Shown piece after piece: positions 1 to 10,693 of a stretch of 64,000 bases of DNA. Source of the stretch: Rutidosis leptorrhynchoides (taxonomy: Eukaryota; Streptophyta; Magnoliopsida; Asterales; Asteraceae); the NCBI RefSeq assembly GCF_046630445.1, contig NC_092340.1, positions 23,572,001 through 23,636,000 on the forward strand, given 5' to 3'. The translations under genes were made by a program, and so were the position numbers. The notes beneath the pieces were generated by a model. The model was not told where the DNA came from. It saw nothing but the letters and a program-made list of their open reading frames with translations, and did not search any database. Position 1 is the first letter of the stretch, and every line of letters begins with the position of its first letter.

Positions 1-206
1 TGCATTTGCTCATGTTTTGTAGTTAAACGTTGAACATCATGAGTATTCGGTTTTCTTAAATATTCGGTTGAAAATAAATGTATAACACTTTTGCAATAAT
101 TTTCTAAACAATGATATGATGTTGTTTCACCAATATGCAAATACTCATCAAAAATATCGGGAGCAACACCGTATGCTAATTGTCGTATAGCGGATGTGAT
201 TAATGG
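1..206 (-). pseudogene. PIF/Harbinger transposase fragment (unit A)
   Basis: Read on the minus strand, this encodes the N-proximal part of a PIF/Harbinger-type plant transposase (ALP1-like family), including IRQLAYGV and the stretch leading to the first catalytic region. The rest lies left of the window. The fuller copy in unit B (32137-33190) shows the same sequence. The reading stops at a 14-bp inverted repeat (193-206/232-245), so the true N-terminus is missing. It is a decayed plain DNA transposon that predates the duplication. Confidence 0.75.
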
Positions 207-245
207 TTAAGATTAATGTCGAGCTGTTGTTCCATTAATCACATC
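193..245. repeat. 14-bp perfect inverted repeat at a transposase break
   Basis: The arm at 193-206 (gatgtgattaatgg) is repeated inverted at 232-245 with a 25-bp spacer. Harbinger transposase similarity ends at the first arm. The same structure is present in unit B at 33177-33229. A fold-back duplication formed during breakage of the transposon is a plausible origin. Confidence 0.7.
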
Positions 246-303
246 CTCTATATATTTTGGATATTGTTGTAAATATAGTGTAATATAATAGTATATTGCA
301 TTA

Positions 304-880
304 AAACTTAGGTGTTTAATGGTTAAGAAAGAATTCCAGCTCTGAAAGATTCAACACTGACTGTCGAACCATTCAACACCATCCGTCGGTCAGAAATAAA
401 CGTGTTAAATGCTGAATGGTTCATCATTCAACGCTGAACCATTCATTTAAGAGGTAAACAAACGCACTCAAAGAGTGCATTTGATAAAACATAATGATTA
501 AGCGTTGAATGGTATATAATATGAATGATTCAAAATGATTCAAAAGTTTTGAATGAAATTGCTTTTGAATGACAATCACATTTTTGATAATCATTTTAAA
601 CGATTAATGTGAATAATGTAAATTACCTTATCAACCTTTGACATAAATAAAAACTACAATAAAATTGTTTAATAAGTGTTTTAATATAATTTAAAGAGAA
701 CGTTACATAAAATTTAGGTGTTTAATGGTTAAAAGAGAATTTCAGTTCTGAATGGTTCAAATTGAATGCTGAATCATTCAGCGGCATCTGTTATTCAGAT
801 GTTAGAACACGTTCTAAATGTTGAATGATTCAACATTCAGCGCTGGATCATTCAATTAAGAGGTAAACAAACGAACAAAG
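304..880. repeat. Two diverged ~165-bp MITE-like units (A)
   Basis: Two related blocks, about 304-467 and 709-877, both begin near 'ttaggtgtttaatggtta' and end near 'taagaggtaaacaaacg'. They are rich in short palindromic motifs of the gaatggttca/tgaaccattc type. This looks like a pair of small non-autonomous DNA transposons, or one element with an internal duplication. I could not fix a target-site duplication. The family is uncertain (hAT- or PIF-like). The pair is also present in unit B. Confidence 0.5.
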
Positions 881-1331
881 AACGATAGAAATATGATATG
901 ATAAATAATTATATAAAGGTAACTAAATAATTTTCATTTCATATGCTAAAAGTATATTTTTAAGCTGGATAAACTAGATTATTTTTTTAGAGCTAATTAT
1001 TTTCATAAGCTCTAAATTTTCTAGAACAATTTTATTTAGATTCAGATTTGTGTTAGTATTCTCTCGTTCATCATTATTATCCAAATCAATCGCCTCCACA
1101 GTTGGGGGCGTCTACAGACACAACCAATTACATCTTATAAAGCGAAGAATTCTATAACATATTTTATAATCTGTCAAGCAGTTTGGTGTACAAATTCACA
1201 ATTTGTTTATTCTTTGTATTCTTATCGGGAAATTTTCATGATATTAGCGTTCTATTGATCGCTTTGTCCTTTTCCTAGCTTAAACGATATACAATTCGTG
1301 AGTCACACATGTTTCACCTCCGCCCAAAACC

Positions 1332-1487
1332 ATGGAGAACCAATCCATGATGAAAACGCAGTTTGTTGGTGGTGTTAAGGTGAGGGTAATAAAGTCAACT
1401 GAAAACCCGAAGGAATGCATAATTGGGTTTGGAGTTATAGAGAAGGACGTGGTGGATATCATGGTCAAAACTGTCACGTGTTTGTAA
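1332..1487 (+). CDS. Unrecognised 51-aa ORF, identical in both units
   Basis: A short reading frame starts ATG GAG AAC and runs 51 codons to TAA. A strong-looking donor (gtaag) overlaps its last codons, so it could be a 5' exon or a captured exon rather than a complete gene. I do not recognise the product (contains FVGGVKVRVIKS). The nucleotide sequence is unchanged in unit B at 34316-34471 while neighbouring DNA has some differences, but the ORF is too short for this to be strong evidence. Chance remains likely. Confidence 0.2.
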   Translation: MENQSMMKTQFVGGVKVRVIKSTENPKECIIGFGVIEKDVVDIMVKTVTCL

Positions 1488-1499
1488 GATGCGATTTTG

Positions 1500-2710
1500 T
1501 TCGATCTTTGCATTTTCACACAAAATAAACATCGAAACTTGATGTTGCAAAACCATCACACATCAAAACATGATGTTGCCAAACTATCATGTGTTTGAAA
1601 TGTGCATTTTTATCCGATTTTCGCGTGCATGGCTATAGCGCTATGTCATGAGGAGCCATAGTGATGGACTAATGCAGTGGTCTAACAAATAATTCGACTC
1701 ATTTAAAAGTTATTAATATTAATAAGTAACTTAAATTTCTTTTTAAAGTTTATCTCATTAGCAAATACTCATTCCTATAAAAGTTTAGCACGTTTAACAA
1801 ATAACTATTTTAATAATTGGCCAGCTAAATAGTTGAATTATATAGTATCAATAGTACAAATTTTTTAATAATCTATTTATAATTTTATTTTTTATTTTCA
1901 TTCTATTTATAAATTTATCAATGCTTAATAATTGATTATACAAAGTATATGACTAATTACTATATTAGACATAAGTTATGAATAGTTTCAGAGTCATTTT
2001 CGCCTTTCTCACTTTTTTTTTTTAAATTTTTAACTAAATTCTATTTCACCAAAAAAAACCCACACTTTGTTCAAAAATTAAAATCACCCCCCCCCACCCC
2101 CCAAACAAGCTAAAGTGTCAAATCAACATTTTCATAAAAAAAATCTTAAATAAACTCCACCCAAATTTTCAATGGGTCATATCTTCTTGTTCGCAACGAG
2201 TTAAATTTTTCCGGCACCATCGTTAAACTCGAAATAATTTTACGAACACAATGTCACTAACTATACGCAAAACGGATGCTTTTAAAAAACGCTAAATATT
2301 TGGGGTAATTTTCATACACGTTGATTTTTCACTCGTAGGCTCCGTAACTATTTTTATCTATTAACAACAAACACATATGGGTATTATTATTATTTTTAAT
2401 TATTTAGTATTTTTTGGATATATCTCAGCAAATCTTCTACTCTTAAATCATACGAAGTGTTAATATAAGATTACGACTTAATTGCGTTAAATTTTTAAAA
2501 GCCAACAATCCCATAGCGAAACGCGAAGATACACATAAATTGTTAATTTAAAATAACATTTAAATCTTTGACGGGTTACACATTTTAGTTCGACTCGAGT
2601 TGCGCTTCAACGATGTCATCGTTAACCACGAAATAATTTTACAAACTAAATGCAATAAATTACATTGAAAACCGAACCCCCTGGCGCGAAGCGAGGGTTC
2701 GAAAACTAGT
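1500..2710 (+). mobile_element. Non-autonomous Helitron-like 3' end (A); AT-rich stretch before it
   Basis: The stretch has no gene. Its right end has a short GC hairpin (ggcgcgaagcg, within 2683-2696) followed by CTAGT at 2706-2710, which matches the plant Helitron 3' terminus (hairpin, then CTRR and host T). Two related internal segments (around 2212-2255 and 2608-2655) share 'cgaaataattttac'. I could not place the 5' TC end, so only the right end is supported. The same end is at 35692-35696 in unit B. Confidence 0.45.
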
Positions 2711-3078
2711 TTAAAGCATTTAGAAGAAATATCGGACAAATGTACTACGTAATATACTTACCACGCTATACTCTAGCTTGTTAGGTTCTTTCATTTCGAG
2801 ATGAAAGAGCTTTTATTTATAAAATTTTGGTTTTTTGGAAGAAAGAAAAATATATCAGAGGGAGTATTATTTTGTAACGACAAGTGTTACGACCATCCCA
2901 TCTACCAATCAATCAAACTTAATCATATAGGAAAATAGAAAAGAACTTGACAAAGAAAAAACGAATAACAATAACAAAAAAATAAATAAAAAACATGCAT
3001 AATGTCTTGTCGGCGTTCATGTTGTTTATCGTTGACATTCTAGACCACAGAATACACACACTTCCATGTATTAATTCC

Positions 3079-3131
3079 CACGTTTTCATTTAAGTCCTTT
3101 TCACTTCAGTCCCCTTTCCAACCTTATAAAT
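3079..3131 (+). promoter_or_regulatory. Putative JOX core promoter: T/G-box and TATA box (A)
   Basis: A TATA box (TATAAAT, 3125-3131) lies about 50 bp before the ATG. CACGTT at 3079-3084, the complement of AACGTG (T/G-box), is about 40 bp further upstream. T/G- and G-boxes are known MYC2-type bHLH sites in jasmonate-responsive promoters, which fits a jasmonate-catabolic gene. Both elements are kept in unit B. Function is inferred from position and motif only. Confidence 0.45.
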
Positions 3132-3182
3132 CCATTTCAAAATCTCTTTAAAATTCATACTTATCCCTTTATCCTTTGAACC

Positions 3183-6100
3183 ATGGTTTGCCCTAGTGAT
3201 CATTGGCTAGAACCCATTGTTCGGGTCCAATCCTTATCCGAAAGTGGGCAACCCGTAATCCCGGATAGATACATCAAACCACTAACCGATCGCCCATCGT
3301 TTACCAGATCTCCACCCGATCTAAACATACCAATTATCGATTTGGCCGGGCTTAAAAACGTCGATGTCACCGTTCGTGAAGCGACGTTGAAGGAAATCTC
3401 GATCGCGTGCCGTGATTGGGGATTTTTCCAAGTGATTAATCATGGATTAAGTGGGGAGTTAGTTGATGGAGTAAGAGAGATTTGGCGGGAGTTTTTTCAT
3501 GAGTCGATGGATGTGAAGCAAAAATACGCGAATTCGCCGAAAACATATGAAGGTTATGGAAGTAGATTAGGGCTTCAAAAAGGAGCTATACTTGATTGGA
3601 GTGATTATTATTTCCTTCATTATCTTCCTTCTTGTTTAAAGGATCACAACAAATGGCCTGATAAACCACCTTCTTTGAGGTTAGTTCTATTTACCATAAT
3701 AAACTCATAGTTAACAAATTTGTAACAAGTATCACTAAAAAATTTTTTTTACCCGTCTCATATAAATTGTCCACCTTACTATCTGTGTTCGTCTGAAAAT
3801 TTTTGTTGCTTACTCTAAATAGCAATAAAGAATCATTAATATTCAAATTATATCTCTTTTATTATCAGAAATTTTACATTAAATATAGAAATTGATTTAT
3901 TAAAAAATTATTAGTTACACTTTATTACAACACTAAATGAAAGGCGATTAGACAATATATTAATATACCTTAACTTCAACAAAAAGTCATATTTTTAATA
4001 GAACGGAGGAAGTAAATAGTTTGTATGATTATGTTAAATGTGACAAGAAAATAAGTAGATAGCACAAAAGTAGAGCTTATGTTGAGTTTAATTCTTCTTA
4101 GCACGAAAAATTTATACATCATACCTCAAGCTCTTAACAAGTAGTCTTTAAGTTCAAATTTAGAATTAATTATCAGAATAGGATTAAAAAAACAGTCACG
4201 GAAATATTATTTCATGTAGTTTCATGTAGATATTGATGAAAATAATCTTTGAAAGTGTAAACTTTTAACGCTTCGTTTCATAAATTTCTATGAGAAATGA
4301 TTTAATCACTCGTTTTTATGCAAAAAATTTCACAGCATGCATGAACCATCACACAAAGAGGGAGAAGAAATACAGGAAAATAAATTTTTATTGTGATTGG
4401 TTAATTTGATTGATCATCCTGAACATTGTTGTATGAATTTAATGCGGAATCCTCTAAATTTGTATCGAAGATAAATGAGAGGATTGAAAGGAAAAAAAAA
4501 AAGTGAAAACGTAGTGTTTAAGTGTTTCTATGTAGGGAAATAAATAAACCGAATGCATGATGATTTAATATAATTTTTCTTTTGATATTTCCTTCAACAC
4601 TAAATAATCTCATTTCTTTCCTCTCTTCATTATTTGTTCTTCTCTGTTTATAAATATCGTGTATAGCTTCTTTGCATAAATTATGCTACATTGGGATCCG
4701 TATATGTGTACGTGTAAAAACTTAATTGCATGATCTGGTTGCAAGTGGTACAAAATAATAATCAAACTATTTTTAGTAACAAAATTTATTTACGTTAATA
4801 ACAAAGAACAATTTTCCTTTTTTAAACAAAGTAAATAAAATAATATATTTTTTAATAATAATTCTAAGAATTGTCATTAAAAATTTAAACATGCTAATTT
4901 TGTTTGTATTTTCAAGTAAACTACCTATTTTTTAAGAATTAACCATCACTAAGTTAACAAATATATCACTACTTCATGCATCATTTTTTTTTTTTAAAGA
5001 CAATCCTAAGGATTATCATTACTTATTAGAAAATTTTATAAACTTTAATTCATTACTAACTTATAGTATAAGAATTTTGAATTTTCATTTTTTATCAAAA
5101 GGAGAATCATTTTAATTAAAATAATATAAAAAGACTAATAAAATTCTAAAATCAAATCAGTTGACAAAATATTTATATTTGAATGTGTTAGATTGAATTT
5201 ATTTAAGGGTTTGCATGCTAAAGTGAATATCTTCAAGTACGAATTAAGTGTTTGACAAATGAATTATACAAGTGTTAACTGATAAGTATTTAGCTAATAT
5301 ATTAATTGTTAAATCTAAAACTCTGGGTTTATATTCGTGAGCGAGTCAATATAAACTACTCAGTAATGAATGTTGGTACTTTAGAAGTTAGGACCCGCGA
5401 TGTGAAAGTTTGATTCTAAAAATGGCGCGGGTTCGATTCCACTTCGCGGCAAGAATTTACAAATCTTGTAACAGTATGATAATGGTTGCTTCTGTCACAT
5501 GTGTAATGACAGGTCACAATTGACAGGTCACGCTTAATAATGTGGCTCCGTCACTAGTAGGTATATCTAACTTTGTTGCTTTAACGAAAAAAGTATATGG
5601 AGTATGATATTAGCAAACTATTGGCCCGTAATCAGAGGCGTAGTCAGGATTTACAAATGGAGTAACTTAGTCTTTAATTGGATAATTAAAAAAAAAAAAC
5701 TACATTAACAAGCCATAACATTATATTTGATATTTGAACTTTGAGAGTGGCTTACAATTATTTGTGCTTAATAATAGAAATGAAACTTAGGTCTCGATTG
5801 AGCATTGGGGGAGGCTGAACACCCCTCAGTCACCCCTTGTCTCTGCCCCTGTCCGTAACATACTAGAAGGACAAAGAAAATTTCAAGTAAGCTATGATTA
5901 AGTTGGTATAGATTTTCGTTTCTTATAATGTAGGGAACTTGTGGAAGAATACTCAAAGGAAATAGTTCGATTGGGCAATGTTTTATTAGAGGCGTTTTCG
6001 ATTAATCTCGGATTAAAACAAGATTATCTTCAAAACGCGTTTGGTGGTGATGATATTGGGGCTTGTTTGAGAGTAAACTTTTATCCAAAATGTCCACAAC

Positions 6101-8030
6101 CCGACTTAACCTTAGGTCTATCGTCTCACTCTGATCCCGGTGGCATCACATTTTTGCTCCCTGATGAGAATGTTAGCGGGCTACAAGTTAGACGAGACCA
6201 ACAATGGATCACGGTTAAACCGGCTCGACATGCCATAATTGTGAACATCGGTGATCAAATTCAGGTAACTTTATATTTTCATGAATTATTAAGATTTGAT
6301 AATTGAGTGGTATTTTCGGATTTATGTCAAGTTGGTCTAGTGCAAAATGGGGACCAAAACATTCTGATGGCTGTTTTACATTTCGGGTGGTTGTCATTTG
6401 TTTGTTTCCAAAATATCTAATAAGATTGTAATTCACACGTGAATGACCAAAATGTTTAAATAAACATGTTAGTTCAGTTTGTCCTATACCATATATGTCG
6501 TATTATGATCGTTGCAATCAAAAGATGTGGCCTAGCTCAATAATAACCGTTAATATAATGTTAGAGAATTGATTGATATATGTTATATGAATTTGTCTAA
6601 CATTTTAAGGGCATAAATTAAGACTAATTAAAAACGTATTAAATTTCTAATTACATAACATTACGTAAATTCATTAATGTTCTTTTATAATTAGAAATTT
6701 TTCAATTTATGTCTTAAGAGCACAAGATCAGAATATTTAATGAACCATAGGTTTTCATAAATAATAAAATCATAATTACTTATTAATATATAACGAAAAT
6801 AAATGAGTATAGTTAATGATTTTTAAATTATAAATAGAAATTTCAAATTCATTTAAATGTTCTTATCTTATCCTCTTATCTTAAAGCATAAGATAGCCAA
6901 AATAATTACGGAGTAATATACTAAATATACTACTACTCCCTAATATATTAGTTATGAATTTAACTATTTAAAGACATAACATATGCCCTTATATGTTGAC
7001 TCATATGTATAAAATGAATAAGACTAAGAGTATAACTGGATAAACCGATAAGGTTTTTTTTTTTGGTAAGCAAAGAAACCCTCCTATGAATGAGCACATT
7101 GGCTCCCCCATAGAAGGTAAAACCTCGGGTAATCAACCCTCCCGAGCGCGAGATCTGGTACTGGGTGAATTGCGCATTATGCACACCCTCTTGTCACACT
7201 CCCTTTTTAAACAATTTGGCATAGCCAAGGATTGAACCCGAGTGGTGTGCTTCATTGGGCAACTCGGTGGCCACTCAGGCAAGCCTGAGTGGGTTTTTTC
7301 GTTCAAACTATTCAGAAGATGACAAATATATTTACTTAGAAGTATGCAATTGTTATTTCGTGACCATTTTCAATTACGTTTGTGAAGATATTAAAACTAA
7401 CAATTGTATACAAAATAACACGAGGAGAATCTCATATTTTGCCATTATGAACACATAAAATGCATATTTTCCAAATATGCATTAATTATTATCATTGTAC
7501 ATAATGCATATAAAACTTGTACTTCGGGAAAATATGTAACTTATGTGTTTATGAGGGGAAAATATGAGATTTTCCCTACATTAAGAGTGTTTGAAACATT
7601 TTGTTTTTATGTTTTCGTAAATACATGTATTTACCAAAGGAAATTTGTTACGTTGATATATTGATAATCAGTCAATTAATATGTTTCAGTTAAAAAGTTG
7701 TGTTTTAATATCCTACTTAAGGTACAAAGGTACTTTTTTAAATATCTGACTCATCATGTAATTTTTCATTCCTTCTTTTAGGTTTTAACCAATGCTATAT
7801 ACAAGAGTGTAGAACACAGGGTGATAGTGAATCCGGACAAAGAGAGAGTGTCGTTGGCGTATTTTTTTAATCCGAAGAGCGATTTGCTTATTCATCCAGC
7901 ACCAGAGTTGGTAAAACCTGAGACGCCATCTCTTTATCCTCCAATGACTTTTGATGAATATAGACTTTTCATACGGACTAGAGGTCCGCAAGGAAAATCT
8001 CAAGTAGAGTCTTTAAAATCGCCAAAATGA
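3183..8030 (+). CDS. JOX: Jasmonate-induced oxygenase-like 2OG/Fe(II) dioxygenase, copy A (3 exons)
   Basis: Spliced CDS join(3183-3679, 5934-6264, 7782-8030), 1077 nt, 358 aa, with GT-AG introns of 2254 and 1517 bp. The N-terminal DIOX_N domain covers about residues 50-150 and the Fe2OG core about 205-305. Fe ligands are H231 and D233 (HSD) and H288; the 2OG-binding arginine is R298 (RVS). The protein closely resembles Arabidopsis JOX/JAO enzymes (WxEPIVRVQSL start, TYEGYGSRLG, DWSDYYFLH, FRLFIRT-like end YRLFIRTRGPQGKS). R212, R337 and R341 align with the three arginines I recall as binding the jasmonate carboxylate in JOX2. The likely reaction is 12-hydroxylation of jasmonic acid in the cytosol, which lowers jasmonate signalling. 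The start is chosen by family alignment and the TATA box about 50 bp upstream. The family is firm, the substrate is inferred. Intron 2 holds a SINE. Confidence 0.9.
5360..5540 (+). mobile_element. SINE-like remnant in JOX intron 1 (A)
   Basis: The segment contains a Pol III box B-like sequence (gggttcgattcc, about 5428-5439) in a tRNA-like context, followed by a body with repeated 'acaggtcac'. No poly-A tail or target-site duplication is clear, so it is an old, degraded SINE candidate. It is present in the same intron of unit B (about 38346-38526). The remainder of intron 1 is AT-rich with no other recognisable content. Confidence 0.35.
7054..7293 (-). mobile_element. tRNA-derived SINE in JOX intron 2 (A)
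   Basis: Read on the minus strand, the element starts with a box A-like TTGCCTGAGTGGCC, then box B GGGTTCAATCC (complement of 7229-7239), a body of about 170 bp, and ends in a poly-A run (poly-T at 7054-7064 on +). It lies antisense to the gene. The same insertion is in unit B (40039-40282) with a longer poly-T, so it predates the duplication. No clear target-site duplication remains. Confidence 0.7.
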
Positions 8031-8108
8031 CCTTGTAAGTCATGTACGACGCGCGCAGATTTGTGTTTGTATATGTACGTTTATATCGTGTTTGTTTATT
8101 TTCTCTTC

Positions 8109-8114
8109 AATAAA
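8109..8114 (+). promoter_or_regulatory. Candidate polyadenylation signal of JOX copy A
   Basis: AATAAA lies about 80 bp after the JOX stop codon at a sensible distance for a plant near-upstream element. It is conserved in unit B (41100-41105). Confidence 0.5.
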
Positions 8115-8796
8115 AAAAATCACGATCTATATTTAAGCATTCATTCATCAAGATACTAATAGATGTTTTGTTTTGTAAGACAAACAACATTAACCATTTT
8201 CTATATTATGATCACTTTCATGTTTTTCATCTCTATATGAAAAGGTTTTGTCTTGCAATTATATATATTCGTTGTATCTTTCAAGAAAAAAACATAATCA
8301 AATGAGTTACTCCATTAGTTAGCGTCTTGGTTCAAAATTCTTTAAGACCACTCCCAACGGAAAACGTGCTCACCCGCCGTCAAACTTTATAACCGAGGGC
8401 GCCGATGGCAATGATGCCAACCTCGGCCGCCCTCCAAAGCTGCACACCATTTCGAGCTGGTGAATGTGATCGTATAGCATAATGTAGGGCGAGTAAGCGA
8501 CCGTTTGTATATTTCAAACAGATATATATTTAATGGATATCTTTATTTTTCACCTATATATACAAATCATAAACAAAACACTTCAAACATTCAACTCAAA
8601 ATCAAAACACACACTTCACAATCACTCAAAAATGTTGACACTTCTTTCCATAATTGTCTCATTCGACGTGTAATACGGAGATGAATTTCGGAATGCGTAT
8701 AAAATGTACGATTGTAGGCGTGCTTCGAAAGCTTCGTTCGAAGCATTCGACGTTCACGACTTCAGTTTACAAGACTTGTTAGAATTATTGAAAGAA

Positions 8797-8940
8797 GCCA
8801 ATGGGGCTTTGCCTCATTGGTCACCATGTTAACATGGTGTTCGAGGAGACCAGGGTTCGAGTCTCGGGGGGGGGGGGGGGGGGGGATTTTCGTGAATTAA
8901 CTTCGTGTGCTAACCACTAACATTGCCTTTCAAAAAAAAA
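8797..8940 (+). mobile_element. tRNA-derived SINE, unit A only
   Basis: A 144-bp insertion absent from unit B. It is flanked by a 16-bp direct repeat, agaattattgaaagaa, at 8781-8796 and 8941-8956, which is single in B. It has a tRNA-like head with box B GGGTTCGAGTC (8853-8863), a run of 20 G (8866-8885) and an A-rich 3' tail. These are the marks of a SINE mobilised by LINE machinery. The LINE at 10694-14879 in the same unit shows such machinery has been active in this genome. It interrupts a small ORF that is open in unit B. Confidence 0.88.
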
Positions 8941-9311
8941 AGAATTATTGAAAGAAAATTCACCCTTTGAACACACCGACGTGCTTTATTTTGAAGATGA
9001 CTGTGTTCCTATAATGTTCGATACGTACCTACGTACCGACGAACAATGGTACAGTATAAAAGAAACTGTCGATTAACATTCAAATCGAATTTCTATTTAT
9101 TTAGTTTCGGAAGATGAAGATAACCGTTAAGTACCCTATCAACCTGCTTACGATACTGATGACCGTTTTTATACGAATTCCAAATAGAAAAATGTTTTTA
9201 GTATTTTATTGTGTTTTAGTTTAATTATGTCGTAGTTTAAACAAATGTAACCGTACATGTGTTTTGGAATAAAAATAATTTTTTAAATAAAAATATGGCC
9301 AAGATCTCAAT

Positions 9312-9313
<2 letters not shown>

Positions 9314-9366
<53 letters not shown>
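9314..9366. repeat. (AAT)n microsatellite (A)
   Basis: A perfect trinucleotide array that also occurs, with similar length, at 42152-42204 in unit B. Minus-strand poly-leucine reading frames across it are artefacts. Confidence 0.95.
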
Positions 9367-9371
<5 letters not shown>

Positions 9372-9499
9372 ATGTGAGGAATGATGTATGGGTTAGTAGT
9401 GGTGTGTTATGAAAATGTAATGGGAGGAAGTGATGAGTAAATGGAAGGAGAAAGCTAATGTGATGCTGATATGACAGTGAATGAAAAAAAGATGTCATG

Positions 9500-10679
9500 A
9501 TTAAAAGCAATATAATAACAAATTATTTATTGGTTATGAATTAAAGTCAAAAACGTTCACCTAATGAATGGTTAAATAAGTCCATTAAAACGCAACTAAA
9601 TAGATACTCCATATTGCATAATATTTATAGTACGGTAGGCTAGAGCCTAGATAGACATTGAATAAAATTTTAAAAATATGCAAATTTATATAATTAGATT
9701 TTAACTTGAGATTACCACAAACATCACAATTTTAAGTTATCAGGTTGTAGATACTTATTTCGGTAGCAATATCATCAAATTCCAGTTGTATACATCAAAT
9801 AGGGAGTATGCAACTTCAAAGGAAAAGTAACCAAACTTTTTACACATGGAATGATCTCATGAATGACATCATATTTCAGGCAATCCGCAGTAATTATACT
9901 AATCAAACATATTTTCACTAAAGCCTATAAACACGTTTGAATGCAATAGAATATTTTGAAGACATAACAGACAGACCAAGTCAGACTCTATGTAGAGTGG
10001 ACATAACAGACAGCGGACCAACCCATTTGCGCTAATTGTATATACCCTAATACCACTGTATTGAGTGCAATAAAGGGTTTTTTTTTTTGGAAACAAGCAT
10101 ATTGTGTTTAGAATGTACCCACTATTTATAGATGGGGTATTGGGGTTTTCGGAAAAACCTTATGGGTCGTCAACAGAGAATCCCAAATGCAAGCCCAGTA
10201 TGCTATACGTATCATCACATACATATACATCTCTATCTCTTTTAATCCCTTAAAATAACGAATACAATAAAAACAAAGGCACATTCATCAAAGATGAGCA
10301 TGAGCCCAACAAAAGAGATTACAAGAAAAACCTGACGAACCTCATTACTAGATAATTAAGCTAAACAAAAGCTACGTCTTTCCAAACACAAGTCCGCGCC
10401 CATTCAACAAACACACCACATCGAACCGACTAAACTAATGATCTACAACAAAAGATAAAACAGAAACGAGACATAACACACAACAAATTAAAGGATAACA
10501 TGACGAAATAAGACCGAGACCATCATAAATATTGTGAAATGTAAGGAAAACGGGACGAACTGAAAGTTCTCGTTGAGACCATTATTATAAAACTATATTT
10601 CTATTCTTCATCTTCAATAATCAAGGTCATTTAATCACTTTATATCTCGTTGAATACATTCGTAGTGTGTTTCGTGAAA
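9500..10679. other. Intergenic, no gene seen (A)
   Basis: AT-rich DNA downstream of the Harbinger-like stretch. Apart from a poly-T run at about 10077-10088 (longer in unit B) I see no coding, RNA or terminal-repeat signal. The empty target of the unit B copia insertion (GGCTA, about 9647-9651) lies here. Confidence 0.6.
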
Positions 10680-10693
10680 ATATTAATTACATT

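Larger units (their letters stand above)
8336..9490. mobile_element. Candidate PIF/Harbinger-like non-autonomous element (A)
   Basis: The left end 'ttaagaccactcccaacgg' resembles PIF/Harbinger termini next to a TTA-type target. It is followed by a GC-rich imperfect hairpin (about 8395-8436), a TATA-like sequence and a leader, then a small ORF. The right part (about 9376-9490) resembles subterminal Harbinger sequence but I could not find a matching inverted terminus. In A the internal ORF is split by a SINE at 8797-8940; in B it is open (41702-41914). The boundaries are uncertain. Confidence 0.35.

Noticed and set aside
1280-1519. 79-aa minus-strand frame, also at 34264-34503
   Set aside because: It overlaps the opposite-strand frame at 1332 and has no recognisable domain or promoter; similarity between units is explained by the duplication.
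5420-5445. tRNA gene suggested by gggttcgattcc
   Set aside because: No cloverleaf acceptor pairing or anticodon arm around it; a SINE remnant explains box B better. The same reasoning applies to 7229, 8853 and 20387.
5941-6306. Independent gene at JOX exon 2
   Set aside because: Splice sites and family alignment join it to exons at 3183-3679 and 7782-8030; it has no ATG of its own at the start (the first codon is GTG in mid-exon).
9307-9510. Minus-strand poly-leucine reading frame
   Set aside because: It is a translation of the (AAT)n array; the same artefact occurs at 42145-42336 and 54883-55282.
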